Below are positions 18,888 to 28,400 of a DNA stretch of 49,110 nt, piece by piece. Each line of letters opens with the position of its first letter. Position 1 is the first letter of the stretch. The notes under the pieces were generated by a model. That model saw only the letters and a list, made by a program, of their open reading frames with translations, had not been told where the DNA came from and did not search any database. The translations under genes and the position numbers were made by a program. This DNA is from Gordonia jinhuaensis (GTDB lineage Bacteria; Actinomycetota; Actinomycetes; Mycobacteriales; Mycobacteriaceae): NCBI RefSeq assembly GCF_014639795.1, contig NZ_BMGC01000011.1, positions 79,571 to 128,680 on the forward strand, in the 5' to 3' direction.

Positions 18888-20399
18888 ATGCACCCCACCC
18901 TGAACCGCCGCCAGTTCCTCGCCGCCGGCGCACTGACGTTCGCCGCCGCCGGCCTCGCCGGCTGCAGCTCCACCTCCACGAGCAAGACGACCTCGTTCGT
19001 CAAACCCGGCAGCACCGCGGTCACCGCGGCCGAGGCGAAGCGCCGCAGCACCGGGGCGGTCGTGAAGCGCGCGCTGACCGCCGAGCCCGTCACGCTCGAC
19101 CTCGGCGGGAAGACCGCCAAGACCTGGGCCTACCGTGGAGCATCCGCGACCGAGCCGCTGCGCGGCAACGTCGGCGACACCCTGAAGGTCGCCCTCACCA
19201 ACGGCCTCCCCGACCCGACCAGCGTCCACTGGCATGGACTGGCGTTGCGCAACGACATGGACGGCGTGCCGAACCTCACCCAGGAGCCCGTCCAGCCCGG
19301 CGGGTCGTTCGCCTACGAGTTCACGCTCCCCGAGGCGGGCACGTTCTGGTTCCACCCCCACGTCGGCGTGCAGCTCGACCGCGGCCTCTACGCGCCCCTG
19401 ATCATCGACGACCCGAACGAGAAGGCCGACTACGACAAGGAATGGATCATCGTCCTGGACGACTGGCTCGACGGCGTCACCGCGACGCCGGAGGAGGTCC
19501 TCAAGGAGCTCAGCCAGGGGATGATGGACCACGGCGGCATGGACATGGGGCCGATGAGAATGGGTAACACCCTGATGGGCGCGACCTCGCCGCTGCTCGG
19601 CGGAGACGCCGGAGACGTCTACTACCCCCTCTACCTGATCAACGGCAAGCCGGCCACCGACCCGCAGACCTTTACGGCGAAGCCCGGGGAGCGGATCAGG
19701 CTGAGGGTCGTCAACGCCGGCGGCGACACCGCCTTCCGGTTCGGCGTCGCCGGGCACCCGCTGACGATCACCCACTCCGACGGATTCCCTGTTCAGCCCT
19801 TCGAGGCCGAGAGCGTCGTGCTCGGCATGGGCGAGCGCTACGACGCGGTCATCACCGCCGGCGACGGCGCGTTCGCGGTCGTCGCCGAGGCCCTGGGGAA
19901 GCAGGGCCAGGCCCTCGCCGTGCTGCGCACCGGATCGGGCAGCGCACCCACGAATAACGCGAAGCTCCCGCAGACGAAGAGCCCCGCCGCGGCCGCGGAC
20001 CTGAAGGCCGCCGACGCGGTCAGGCTGCCCAAGCGCGGCGTGGACCGGACGCTCACGCTCGAGCTGACCGGGGGGATGGAGAAGTACGACTGGGGGATCA
20101 ACGGCAAGCGCATGGACATGGGCCAGCCGATGCGCGACGCCCTCGGTGTCGCCGACGGGGAGCGGGTCGCGCTCGAGTTCAAGAACTCGACGACGATGTG
20201 GCACCCGATGCACCTCCACGGGCACACCTACCAGCTCCCCGGCGGCGGGCCGCGCAAGGACACCTCGATCGTCCTGCCCGGCAAGACCCTCCGCGTCGAA
20301 TTCGACGCCAACAACCCCGGACGGTGGCTCACCCACTGCCACAACCTCTACCACGGGGAAGCCGGGATGATGACGACGATCGCCTACCAGATGTCCTGA
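18888..20399 (+). CDS. Exported multicopper oxidase (MmcO/CueO type)
   Basis: A 503-residue multicopper oxidase that oxidises Cu(I) to less toxic Cu(II) with O2 outside the membrane. The N-terminus has a twin-arginine signal (LNRRQFLAAGALTF) with a lipobox LAGC at C26, so it is likely a TAT-exported lipoprotein. All four copper-ligand motifs are present: HWHG (from H114), FHPHVG (H156, H158), HPMHLHGH and HCHNLYHGEAGM near the end. A Met-rich loop (MMDHGGMDMGPMRMG) resembles the methionine loop of CueO. The ATG follows AAGGA by 9 bases. M. tuberculosis MmcO is a close functional parallel. Confidence 0.95.
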   Translation: MHPTLNRRQFLAAGALTFAAAGLAGCSSTSTSKTTSFVKPGSTAVTAAEAKRRSTGAVVKRALTAEPVTLDLGGKTAKTWAYRGASATEPLRGNVGDTLKVALTNGLPDPTSVHWHGLALRNDMDGVPNLTQEPVQPGGSFAYEFTLPEAGTFWFHPHVGVQLDRGLYAPLIIDDPNEKADYDKEWIIVLDDWLDGVTATPEEVLKELSQGMMDHGGMDMGPMRMGNTLMGATSPLLGGDAGDVYYPLYLINGKPATDPQTFTAKPGERIRLRVVNAGGDTAFRFGVAGHPLTITHSDGFPVQPFEAESVVLGMGERYDAVITAGDGAFAVVAEALGKQGQALAVLRTGSGSAPTNNAKLPQTKSPAAAADLKAADAVRLPKRGVDRTLTLELTGGMEKYDWGINGKRMDMGQPMRDALGVADGERVALEFKNSTTMWHPMHLHGHTYQLPGGGPRKDTSIVLPGKTLRVEFDANNPGRWLTHCHNLYHGEAGMMTTIAYQMS

Positions 20400-20515
20400 T
20401 TCGCGGCCTGCCAAGGAGGCGTGTGACGACCGGGCTCGGAGTCGTCGAGCATACGACAAAAAGGGATGACGCAACCAGCCTGCCGCGACCTAGACGAAGG
20501 GCGCACCTGCCAGGT
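20400..20515 (+). other. Leader of the relaxase gene, candidate oriT
   Basis: This 116-base gap before the relaxase contains competing short inverted repeats: GACGAC (20425-20430) with GTCGTC (20441-20446), and GTCGT (20441-20445) with ACGAC (20453-20457). CCTGCC occurs three times. MobF relaxases are often encoded next to the site they nick, so this is the best place for an oriT in the island. AAGGAGG at 20413-20419 is also a strong ribosome site, see the relaxase entry. Confidence 0.3.
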
Positions 20516-23500
20516 GTGACGGTTTCGATCCGGGTGATGACGGCCGGGCAGGGCTACCGGTATCTGCTGAACAGCGTGGTCGTCGGGGATGGGGACCGGG
20601 ACGCGGCGGCCGCGCTGACGCGCTACTACGAGCAGACCGGGACCCCGCCCGGCCGATGGCACGGGTCGGGACTGGCCGGCCTGGAGCAGCCCCTCGATCC
20701 CGGCGCGGAGGTGTCCGAGGAGCAGCTCAGGCGGCTCCTCGGACACGGTCACGACCCCGTCACGGACACCCCACTGGGACGCCCGTTCCGCACATTCGTC
20801 CCGAAGGGCGAGCGCGTCCAGGCCCGCGTGGACCAGCTCCCGGACCCTCTGACCGACGATGCGCGGGCGGCGGAGACGGCGCGGATCGAGGCGGAGGAGG
20901 CCGCGAAGCCGGTCGCCGCGCCGGTGGCCGGGTTCGATTTGACCTTCAGCGTCCCGAAGTCCGTCTCCACGCTCTGGGCCGTCTCGGACGCGGGCACTCA
21001 GGCGCTGATCGCGGAGGCTCATCACGCGGCGATGGCGGATGTCATCGATCTGATCGAGCGGGATGTCGCGATGACCCGGGTCGGTGCTGCCGGGCCGCGG
21101 GGGGCGGTCGCGCAGGTCGAGGTTCGGGGTCTGCTGGCCGCGGCGTATGACCATTACGACAGCCGTTCGTCGGATCCGCAGCTGCACACGCATCTGGTGA
21201 TCGCGAACCGCGTCCAGGCGGTTCGCGATGGCAAGTGGCGGACGCTGGACTCCCGTGCCCTGCACAACGCGGTTACGGGCCTGTCGGAGCACTACAACGC
21301 CGTCCTGTCCGACCATCTCGCCTGTGCCCTGGAGACGACGTGGGAGGCTCGGGAGCGGGGGCCGGGCCGGTCGACGGCGTGGGAGATCGCCGGCGTCCCG
21401 CAGGAGCTGATGGACGAGTTCTCCTCCCGCACCCGCGACATCGAGGAAGCTAAGGACCGGCTGGTCGATGAGTACGTGGCCAAGTACGGACGCCAGCCGT
21501 CGTCGAAGGTGCTGTGGCAGATCCGCCAGCAGGCCGCCCTGGAGACCCGCCCCGAGAAGGAGCACCACTCCCTGGCCGACCTCACCGCCCGCTGGCGGGA
21601 ACGAGCCGAGGCCACGCTGGAGGCAGACCCGGTGGCCTGGGCGCGGGAGATGCTCGCAGGGACGGAGTTGGAGCCGCTGCTGCGGGCCGATGACCTCCCG
21701 GCGGAGACGATCACCGAGCTCGCGGAGATCGTGGTCGCCACGGTAGCCGACCGCCGCTCGACGTGGCGGCGGTGGAACCTCCACGCCGAAGCGGTCCGGC
21801 AGTCCATGCCGTGGCGTTTCGCCTCGGCCGAGGACCGTGACGCCATCGTCGGGATGATCACCGATGCCGCCGAGCAGGCCTCCCTCGCCCTGACCCCACC
21901 GGAGTTCGTCTCCACGCCGGAGCGGTTCCGGCGCTCGGACGGATCGAGCGCGTTCCGGCCTCTGCACGCGACCGTGTACTCCTCGACGGACCTCCTCGAA
22001 GCCGAGGACCGGCTCCTCGCCGCGTCCCGCAGCCGCGAGGCACCGACCGTCACGCTGCAGGCGCTCGAGCATGCGGCCCGCACCCCAGCGGCGCCGGGTG
22101 AGCCGGTGCTGTCGCTCGATCAGGAGCAGGCGATCAGCCGAATCGGGGTCTCCGGCCGTGTCCTGGACGTGTTGGTCGGCCCGGCCGGGTCCGGGAAGAC
22201 GTCGACGATGAAGGCCCTGCGCCGCGCCTGGGAGACCGAGCACGGCGCGGGCAGCGTGGTCGGGCTCGCGCCGTCGGCCGCCGCCGCAACAGTGCTTGGT
22301 GAAGACCTGGGGATCCAGACGGAGAACACGGCCAAGTGGCTGTTCGAGCACCGTCGCGGCGCCTGGGACCTGCAGGCCGGGCAGTTGCTCATCGTCGACG
22401 AGGCCTCGCTGGCCGGCACGCTCGCCCTGGATCAGCTCACCGCCCACGCCAGAGAGGTCGGAGCGAAGATCCTCCTGGTCGGCGACCCGCACCAGCTTTC
22501 GGCGGTCGACGCGGGCGGGGCGTTCGGTCTGATCGTCCGCGACCGCCCGGACGCGGCGCGCTTGGCCGAGTTGCACCGCTTCCGGCATGCCTGGGAGAAG
22601 CGCACCTCCCTGGCCCTGCGGCTCGGCGACGCCGATGCGATAGATGAGTACATCGCCCAGGATCGGGTGCATGACGGCGACTACGACGACATCCTGGAGG
22701 AGGCCTACCAGGCGTGGCGGGCCGATCAGCGAGCAGGCAAGGCGTCGCTGCTGATCGCGGAGACCATCGACACCGTCTCCGCCCTGAACGCCCGCGCTCG
22801 CCTCGACCGCATCGCCACCGGTGAAGTCGTCGATGACCCCGGTGTGACCCTGCACGACGGGAACCACGCCTCCCGCGGAGACGTGGTTGTCACCCGACGC
22901 AATGAGCGGCGGCTCGCGCTCGGCCGGGGCTGGGTGAAGAACGGCGACCGATGGATCGTGACCGGCACCCGGGAGGACGGATCGGTCACCGTGCGCCGCG
23001 AGAACTCGAAATGGCGCACCACGATCACGCTGCCGGCCTCTTACGTTGCCGACGAGCTCGAGCTCGCTTACGCGGTCACAGCCCATCGCGCGCAGGGGTC
23101 GACGGTGGAAACTGCGCATGCGATCGTGCGTTCCCCGGAGATGACTCGGGAGAGCCTGTACGTGTCGATGACCCGCGGGCGCGAGGCGAACCATGTCTAC
23201 GTCGCCACCGATCAGGCGCACCTCGAGCAGCACCAGTACCGGGACGACCTGGAGATGAGCGGCCGGTCGGTGCTGTACGGGATCGTGCAGCACACCGGGG
23301 TCGAGGTCTCCGTCCACGAGATGATCGAGCAGGAGCACGAGGACGCCTCCTCGATCGCGCAGCTCGCCGCCGAGTACGAGACCATCGCCGTCGAAGCCCA
23401 AGCCAACCGGTGGCTCACCGTCCTCACCCAGGCCGGACTCACCAGCGAGCAGCTGGGCGAGCTTGCGGATGCGGAGTCCTTCGGCGTGCTCGCCGCCGAG

Positions 23501-24046
23501 CTGCGCCGCCTTGAAGCCTCTGGCCACCGCGTCGAGCAGCTCCTCACCGCGGTAGTCCGGGCCGGAAGGCTGGAGAACGTCGAGGACGTCGGCTCCCTGC
23601 TGAGGCACCGGGTCACCCGCCTCGCGGACCGCTACCAGCCCGCGGCGCCTCCGCGGCCTGGGCTGATCGCCGGCCTCATCCCACGCGCCCAGGGCACCAT
23701 GGGCCCCGACGACCGGGCGGGGCTGGACGAGCGTGAGGATCTCATCGAGCAGCGCGCCCAGGCCGTCCTCGACCGCGCCCGCGACCAGCACGAGCCCTGG
23801 TTGACCGGGCTGCCCGAGCCACGGAACGGCCAGCAGCAGGCGTCGCTGCGGGTGGTCGCGGCCTACCGCGACCGGTGGCGCATCACCGGCACCGACCCAC
23901 TCGGCCTCGACCCGGACAACGACACCCAGCGTTTGGACTACCGGCGCGCCAGCGCGCACCTCGAGATTCTCCGCACCGGCACCGACGACCCCAACCTGCA
24001 CACACCGATCGCCCCGAGCGCGGGCAGGGACGCACCGCAACGCTGA
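20516..24046 (+). CDS. MobF-type conjugative relaxase with RecD-like helicase
   Basis: A 1176-residue TrwC/TraA-like protein that nicks oriT and unwinds the strand for conjugation. Relaxase domain: N-terminal TVSIRVMTAGQGYRYLL, the tyrosine pair RYYEQTG (37-38), DLTFSVPKSVSTLWAV and the three-histidine metal site H213, H224, H226 (YDHYDSRSSDPQLHTHL). Helicase domain: Walker A GPAGSGKT (555-562), Walker B VDEAS (627-631), and C-terminal motifs AYAVTAHRAQGSTV and YVSMTRGREANHVYV. The GTG at 20516 gives the usual MTVSIR-type start; an in-frame GTG at 20423 after AAGGAGG would add 31 residues. It looks intact, unlike the coupling protein at the left end. Confidence 0.93.
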   Translation: MTVSIRVMTAGQGYRYLLNSVVVGDGDRDAAAALTRYYEQTGTPPGRWHGSGLAGLEQPLDPGAEVSEEQLRRLLGHGHDPVTDTPLGRPFRTFVPKGERVQARVDQLPDPLTDDARAAETARIEAEEAAKPVAAPVAGFDLTFSVPKSVSTLWAVSDAGTQALIAEAHHAAMADVIDLIERDVAMTRVGAAGPRGAVAQVEVRGLLAAAYDHYDSRSSDPQLHTHLVIANRVQAVRDGKWRTLDSRALHNAVTGLSEHYNAVLSDHLACALETTWEARERGPGRSTAWEIAGVPQELMDEFSSRTRDIEEAKDRLVDEYVAKYGRQPSSKVLWQIRQQAALETRPEKEHHSLADLTARWRERAEATLEADPVAWAREMLAGTELEPLLRADDLPAETITELAEIVVATVADRRSTWRRWNLHAEAVRQSMPWRFASAEDRDAIVGMITDAAEQASLALTPPEFVSTPERFRRSDGSSAFRPLHATVYSSTDLLEAEDRLLAASRSREAPTVTLQALEHAARTPAAPGEPVLSLDQEQAISRIGVSGRVLDVLVGPAGSGKTSTMKALRRAWETEHGAGSVVGLAPSAAAATVLGEDLGIQTENTAKWLFEHRRGAWDLQAGQLLIVDEASLAGTLALDQLTAHAREVGAKILLVGDPHQLSAVDAGGAFGLIVRDRPDAARLAELHRFRHAWEKRTSLALRLGDADAIDEYIAQDRVHDGDYDDILEEAYQAWRADQRAGKASLLIAETIDTVSALNARARLDRIATGEVVDDPGVTLHDGNHASRGDVVVTRRNERRLALGRGWVKNGDRWIVTGTREDGSVTVRRENSKWRTTITLPASYVADELELAYAVTAHRAQGSTVETAHAIVRSPEMTRESLYVSMTRGREANHVYVATDQAHLEQHQYRDDLEMSGRSVLYGIVQHTGVEVSVHEMIEQEHEDASSIAQLAAEYETIAVEAQANRWLTVLTQAGLTSEQLGELADAESFGVLAAELRRLEASGHRVEQLLTAVVRAGRLENVEDVGSLLRHRVTRLADRYQPAAPPRPGLIAGLIPRAQGTMGPDDRAGLDEREDLIEQRAQAVLDRARDQHEPWLTGLPEPRNGQQQASLRVVAAYRDRWRITGTDPLGLDPDNDTQRLDYRRASAHLEILRTGTDDPNLHTPIAPSAGRDAPQR

Positions 24047-24247
24047 CCTACGACGAGGTCGCCAAAGTCCCTGCAAGGGGTGGTGGTTGTCGACGCACGG
24101 TCGTATCCTGGTAGTGAGCAGGAACACAGATGTCCGACCCAGCGAATCGCAATCTGGGCGGAAGACCCTCTCGCCATCGGGAGACCCACCAGCACAGGCC
24201 TGCGACGTCGCCAATCGGCTATCCGTCTGTGCTGAAAGAGGTCCGAA

Positions 24248-24583
24248 ATGTTCACCGGATTGTGGAACCTCAGCGTCCGCACCCACACCCTGCTGCAGCG
24301 ATACGCGCCCACCAACCGGCTCCTGAACCGGCTGCGCACCCGGGAATGGCTGCGCTGGGGCGTGCCCGCGATGCTCCTCGGCGTCGCGTACCTGGCTGCG
24401 GCGGTCGGTTGCGCCGTGCTCGTCCAGCACGGCTGGACCGAGTGGCTCTACCTGCCGTTCCTGCTCTTCTTCTACAACGCCCTGAAGTTCCTCATATTCG
24501 GCCCCTGGAGCCTCGTCCTCCTCGCCCGCATCCGGCTCCGCGAACGCCGTCAGCGCAAGCACGCTGTCCGCACCGAGGCCTGA
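24248..24583 (+). CDS. Small membrane protein typical of actinobacterial conjugative elements
   Basis: A 111-residue protein with two central hydrophobic helices ([22 protein letters not shown] and [19 protein letters not shown]) between basic ends ([16 protein letters not shown] and [15 protein letters not shown]). Similar short proteins lie downstream of relaxase genes in many actinobacterial mobile elements and are sometimes mislabelled sulfate permease; it is far too small to be one. The ATG follows AAAGAGG. The role is unknown; a link to transfer is suggested only by position. The 200-base gap after the relaxase holds no gene I can support. Confidence 0.7.
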   Translation: MFTGLWNLSVRTHTLLQRYAPTNRLLNRLRTREWLRWGVPAMLLGVAYLAAAVGCAVLVQHGWTEWLYLPFLLFFYNALKFLIFGPWSLVLLARIRLRERRQRKHAVRTEA

Positions 24584-24605
24584 GCAGGGGGCACGGAAGG
24601 GCCGA

Positions 24606-25250
24606 TCACGGAGCGGTGTCGCCTCCTACCGCGGCAAGGAGGTACTCCCATTCCTCGGGGAGCACCTCCCGCATGCCGTCGGCATCGATCCGTCGGATGT
24701 CAAGGACGTACTCGTGCTCGCCGCGGGTGGTGTGGAAGCTGGCCAGCACGCTCTCTCGTGGGGCATCCATCTCGTAGATCCGGTGCGTCGTGCCCGCCGC
24801 CCATCCCAGGCGGGTCGCGAACCAGAGCGCCCGCTCGAAACTCGTTGTCCACGACAGACCCTGCTTGTAACCCGGGGCGGCTGCCCGGTACAGCTGCAGC
24901 GACTCCGGTAGCGCCGCCACAGGATGCAGTTCCGTCTCGTCGAGGAATGTGCCTTCCTCGACGGCCATGTCGAACAGGGTCAGCCACAGGTCATACTCGG
25001 CGACTCGGCCAGGCCACTCACACGTCGTCCACGTGTCCTCCAACGCGATCCGCAGCTCGCCCGGATCCGAGAGCAGCCCTGAGCCGACAGCACCGACCAG
25101 CAGGCCTGGCTTCTCGTTACGCCCCGACCGCGCAGAGAGCTCAGACCACTGAACCGGCGGCGACGAGTCGGGTAGCTCAGCGACAGGCATCGACAGCCCC
25201 TGTCGCCGGTCTCCAGGCATCGCGCGTCCGAACGCATCCCATGCATCCAT
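24606..25250 (-). CDS. ADP-ribosyltransferase-like protein, divergent from the nuclease-NACHT gene
   Basis: A 214-residue cytoplasmic protein without a named family that I can assign with certainty. The C-terminal half shows an order of motifs like ADP-ribosyltransferase folds: R122 in SLQLYRAAAPG, then GLSWTTSFERALWFATRLG (residues 131-149), then E178-x-E180 in RGEHEYVLD, resembling the R-S/T-ExE signature. The N-terminal half is acidic and Trp-rich (DTWTTCEWPGRVAEYDLWLT). ATG at 25250 follows GGAG by 7 bases. It is transcribed away from the nuclease-NACHT gene, with 229 bases between them holding both promoters. It may belong to the same defence module or be a separate accessory gene. The enzyme call is tentative. 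Confidence 0.5.
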   Translation of the reverse strand: MDAWDAFGRAMPGDRRQGLSMPVAELPDSSPPVQWSELSARSGRNEKPGLLVGAVGSGLLSDPGELRIALEDTWTTCEWPGRVAEYDLWLTLFDMAVEEGTFLDETELHPVAALPESLQLYRAAAPGYKQGLSWTTSFERALWFATRLGWAAGTTHRIYEMDAPRESVLASFHTTRGEHEYVLDIRRIDADGMREVLPEEWEYLLAAVGGDTAP

Positions 25251-25479
25251 GTCACCACTCCTTGGCCTGGATCGACAGCCTCTTCACGTGCTCGTACAGC
25301 ATCGGATAGGGGGTCGCGGATCAGCACGTGACTCGCGTCGCGGCCCTCTGGTCCTGGCCTACCCCTTCGTGATCGTAGGTACGGATCTGCCTCCTCGTGT
25401 CTGTGGCTTCAGGTTCAATAGACAGGGAGTCCCCGGGCCGCGCAGAAGGACGTTCGGGCAGCAACAGAGGAGGCTACGC

Positions 25480-28400
25480 ATGCCCGAGAGTCGACATCGC
25501 TACCTGTACGAGCGCCTGGGCGACCACGAGTTCCAGCAGCTCGTCAGCGCTCTGCTCGCGAACCAGTTCTCTGACTACATCCCGATGGCTCTACGACAGG
25601 CCGATGGAGGCCGGGACGGCTTGCGCAAGGTCGACGCCTCGAAGGTACTGATCTACCAGGTGAAGTGGTCCGTCAGCGGCAAGGAGAAGGACCCGGTCGC
25701 CTGGCTGGACCAGGTGGTCAAGAACGAGGAAGCGAGCCTGAAGCGTCTGGCTGCACAAGGGGTTCGCCACTATACGTTGGTCACTAACGTGGGCAGTACT
25801 GCCAAGGAGTACTCGGGCACCTTCGACCGGCTGGACAAGAAGCTCCAAGCGTACGCGAAAGAGTTCGGCTACGAGCAGATGACCTGCATCTGGCGCGAGG
25901 CGCTGAACCCGTGGGTCGACAACGCCCCGACCGAGACGAAGTGGGCCTACGCCGAGATGCTCGCCGGGTGGGATCTGGTTCGATACCTCGTCGCCGAACA
26001 CGTCGGCGCAGGCGCGGACAAGGCGCACCGTGACCTGATCCGCAAGGTCGCCGCAGCCCAGTGGGAAGACGACAAGCGCGTCAAGTTCAGCCAGTCCGAT
26101 GTAGACCGAGAGCAGGTTGTGGACCTGTTCGTTGACGTCACCGCCGACCGCGTCCACACCGCAGCCAGCAGACTTTCGCAAGCACAATCGCCCACGACCG
26201 TGGGAGGTACCGCGGCCTACCTGTTGCGCGCATCGGCACCTTTCACTCTCGTCCGAGGCGCGCCAGGGCAGGGTAAGTCGACCCTTAGCCAGTACGTGTG
26301 CCAGGCCCATCGCAACGCGTTCATTCCTGAGCGCGATCGAGCTGGCTCGCTACCGGCGCTCGATCGGCCCCGATTCCCGCTCAGGCTAGACCTGAGTGAC
26401 TACGCGCTCTGGCTCGGTGGCAACGACGTATGGGACCACTCCGAGGACGTCAAGCGACGAAAGACCAAAGCGCGCAAGGGAGAGCAGGCCACCGTCGAAT
26501 GCTTCCTCGCGGACCTAATGACTCACGAGAGCGGCGGCATTGCGTCTGACGCAAAGACCGTGCAGGACATCTTCGAACGGGTCCCCAGTCTCGTCGTGCT
26601 GGACGGACTCGATGAGGTCGGCAGCGCCACCGTACGTGGCAAGGTCGTCAGGGAGATCGACAAGTTCGTCGGTCGGGCGAAGGCCTATACCGACCCGCCC
26701 AAGGTGGTGGTTACAACGCGCCCCAGTGCCGGTGAACTGCCCGAGCCCTCAACCAACCTGTTCGAGATCGTGACCCTCAACCAGTTCACTGTCGAGCAGC
26801 GTGACGCCTATTTGCGGAAGTGGTGTGCCGTTCGCGGGATCAAGGGCCGAGACGGGCGGGCGCTGCGGAACAGCTTCAAGGAGAAGAGCCGCGAGCCGTA
26901 CATCAACGAACTCGCCGGCAATCCGATGCAGCTCACAATCCTGCTCGACCTTCTGCATCAGCAAGGGGCCGCAACCCCCACTCAGCGGACCGATCTCTAC
27001 GACAAGTACGTCGAACTTCTCCTAGCTCGCGAGGCGAACAAACACCCCAGAGCCGTTCGCGACCATAAGGAGGAATTGCTCGAGATCATCCCGTTCCTCG
27101 GCTGGTACCTCCACGCTCACACCGAGGAATCGCAGATCAACGGCCGCATGAGCGTCGACGAGCTCAAAGAGGCCATGCGCCACTTCCAGCGCACCTACGG
27201 TAATCGCGAGTCGATCGTCGACCAGCTTTTCGAGGGCGCCAGCGACCGCCTCTGGGCGCTGACCAGCAAGATCGACGGAACCTACGAGTTCGAGGTCCTG
27301 TCGCTGCGAGAGTATTTCGCCGCACGCTTCCTCTACAACAACGCGGGCGAGGGCAACACAAACTTTGACAGCACGACCGTGCTGCGCGAACTGCTCCGGC
27401 GACCCTACTGGCTCAACACCGCCAGGTTCTACGGTGGCAACGCGAAGGGCAACGGCATCTACCCTCTGACCGCAGGGATCGAGCAAGAACTCGCACGGAG
27501 CACATCACCTGCCTCCTACCTCGCTGCATGGGCGCTGCTCACCGACGGGGTATTCCTGCGCCGGCCGCGCGAGGCACGCAAGATCCTCGCAGCACTCTGC
27601 TCCGACGCCGGAATCGCGGTCCTGCTCTCCGCGCTGGACCGCCGTGACATCATCCCGCTGCCCGAGCTGCCGGACCTCCCAGATGAGGACGGGCCTGATC
27701 CCACATGGGTCCGGCTCACCACCGAGATCAGCGCGAGCCCAGCCGACAGCGGCAACAATCAGCGGGTACGCGCTCTCCGTGAACTGCTGAATCAACGCAG
27801 TCAGTTCGGGGCATGGTGGCACGAGCAGCTCAGCGCAGCCATCGACACACCCCAGCAGAACGCATGGCTCAAGATCGGCGCTCAATGCGAGGCCGGCGCT
27901 GGCCTCACCGCGTCGTTCGAGCACATCAATCTCTCGGACGGCGCCGCCGAGCTGTTCCTCAGCGCAGGGCTCGTCCCTCCGCCCGAAAGCTCGCTCGAGA
28001 CGGCACTTCTCGACGCAGTCCTGGAAGGGGAATGCCCCTGCGTGACATCAACGCGATCCAAGCCAGCCCAAGTTGCAGTCGCCCTGGCTCCGGGAGACTT
28101 CCTCACCACCTCCAGGACGGGATTCGTCGGTGCGGATGAGAAGACGAAACGACGCCGCAGCGAGGCGATCAACCAACTCCGACGAGCGAGCTCTGCATAC
28201 ACCCAGATCGCCAAGCAGCGAGCGTTCAAGGCAGGACAGAAGGGCAGTACGTTCCCCTGGGCTGAGACCGCCGCCGCCTTGCACGCTCACGTTGGTCGCC
28301 GCTGGCTCGTTTCCGAGATTGCGATCATCGGTGCCGCATCGCCCTTTCCGCCCGCTTACACGAAGAAGCCAGGCTCGACACCATTCGGAGCCACGAGCCA

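Noticed and set aside
18882-20474. A 530-codon minus-strand frame opposite the multicopper oxidase
   Set aside because: Antisense to a complete oxidase with all copper motifs.
20384-24562. A 1392-codon minus-strand frame opposite the relaxase
   Set aside because: Antisense to a clear MobF relaxase-helicase; composition is Arg/Gly/Val-rich shadow sequence without domains.
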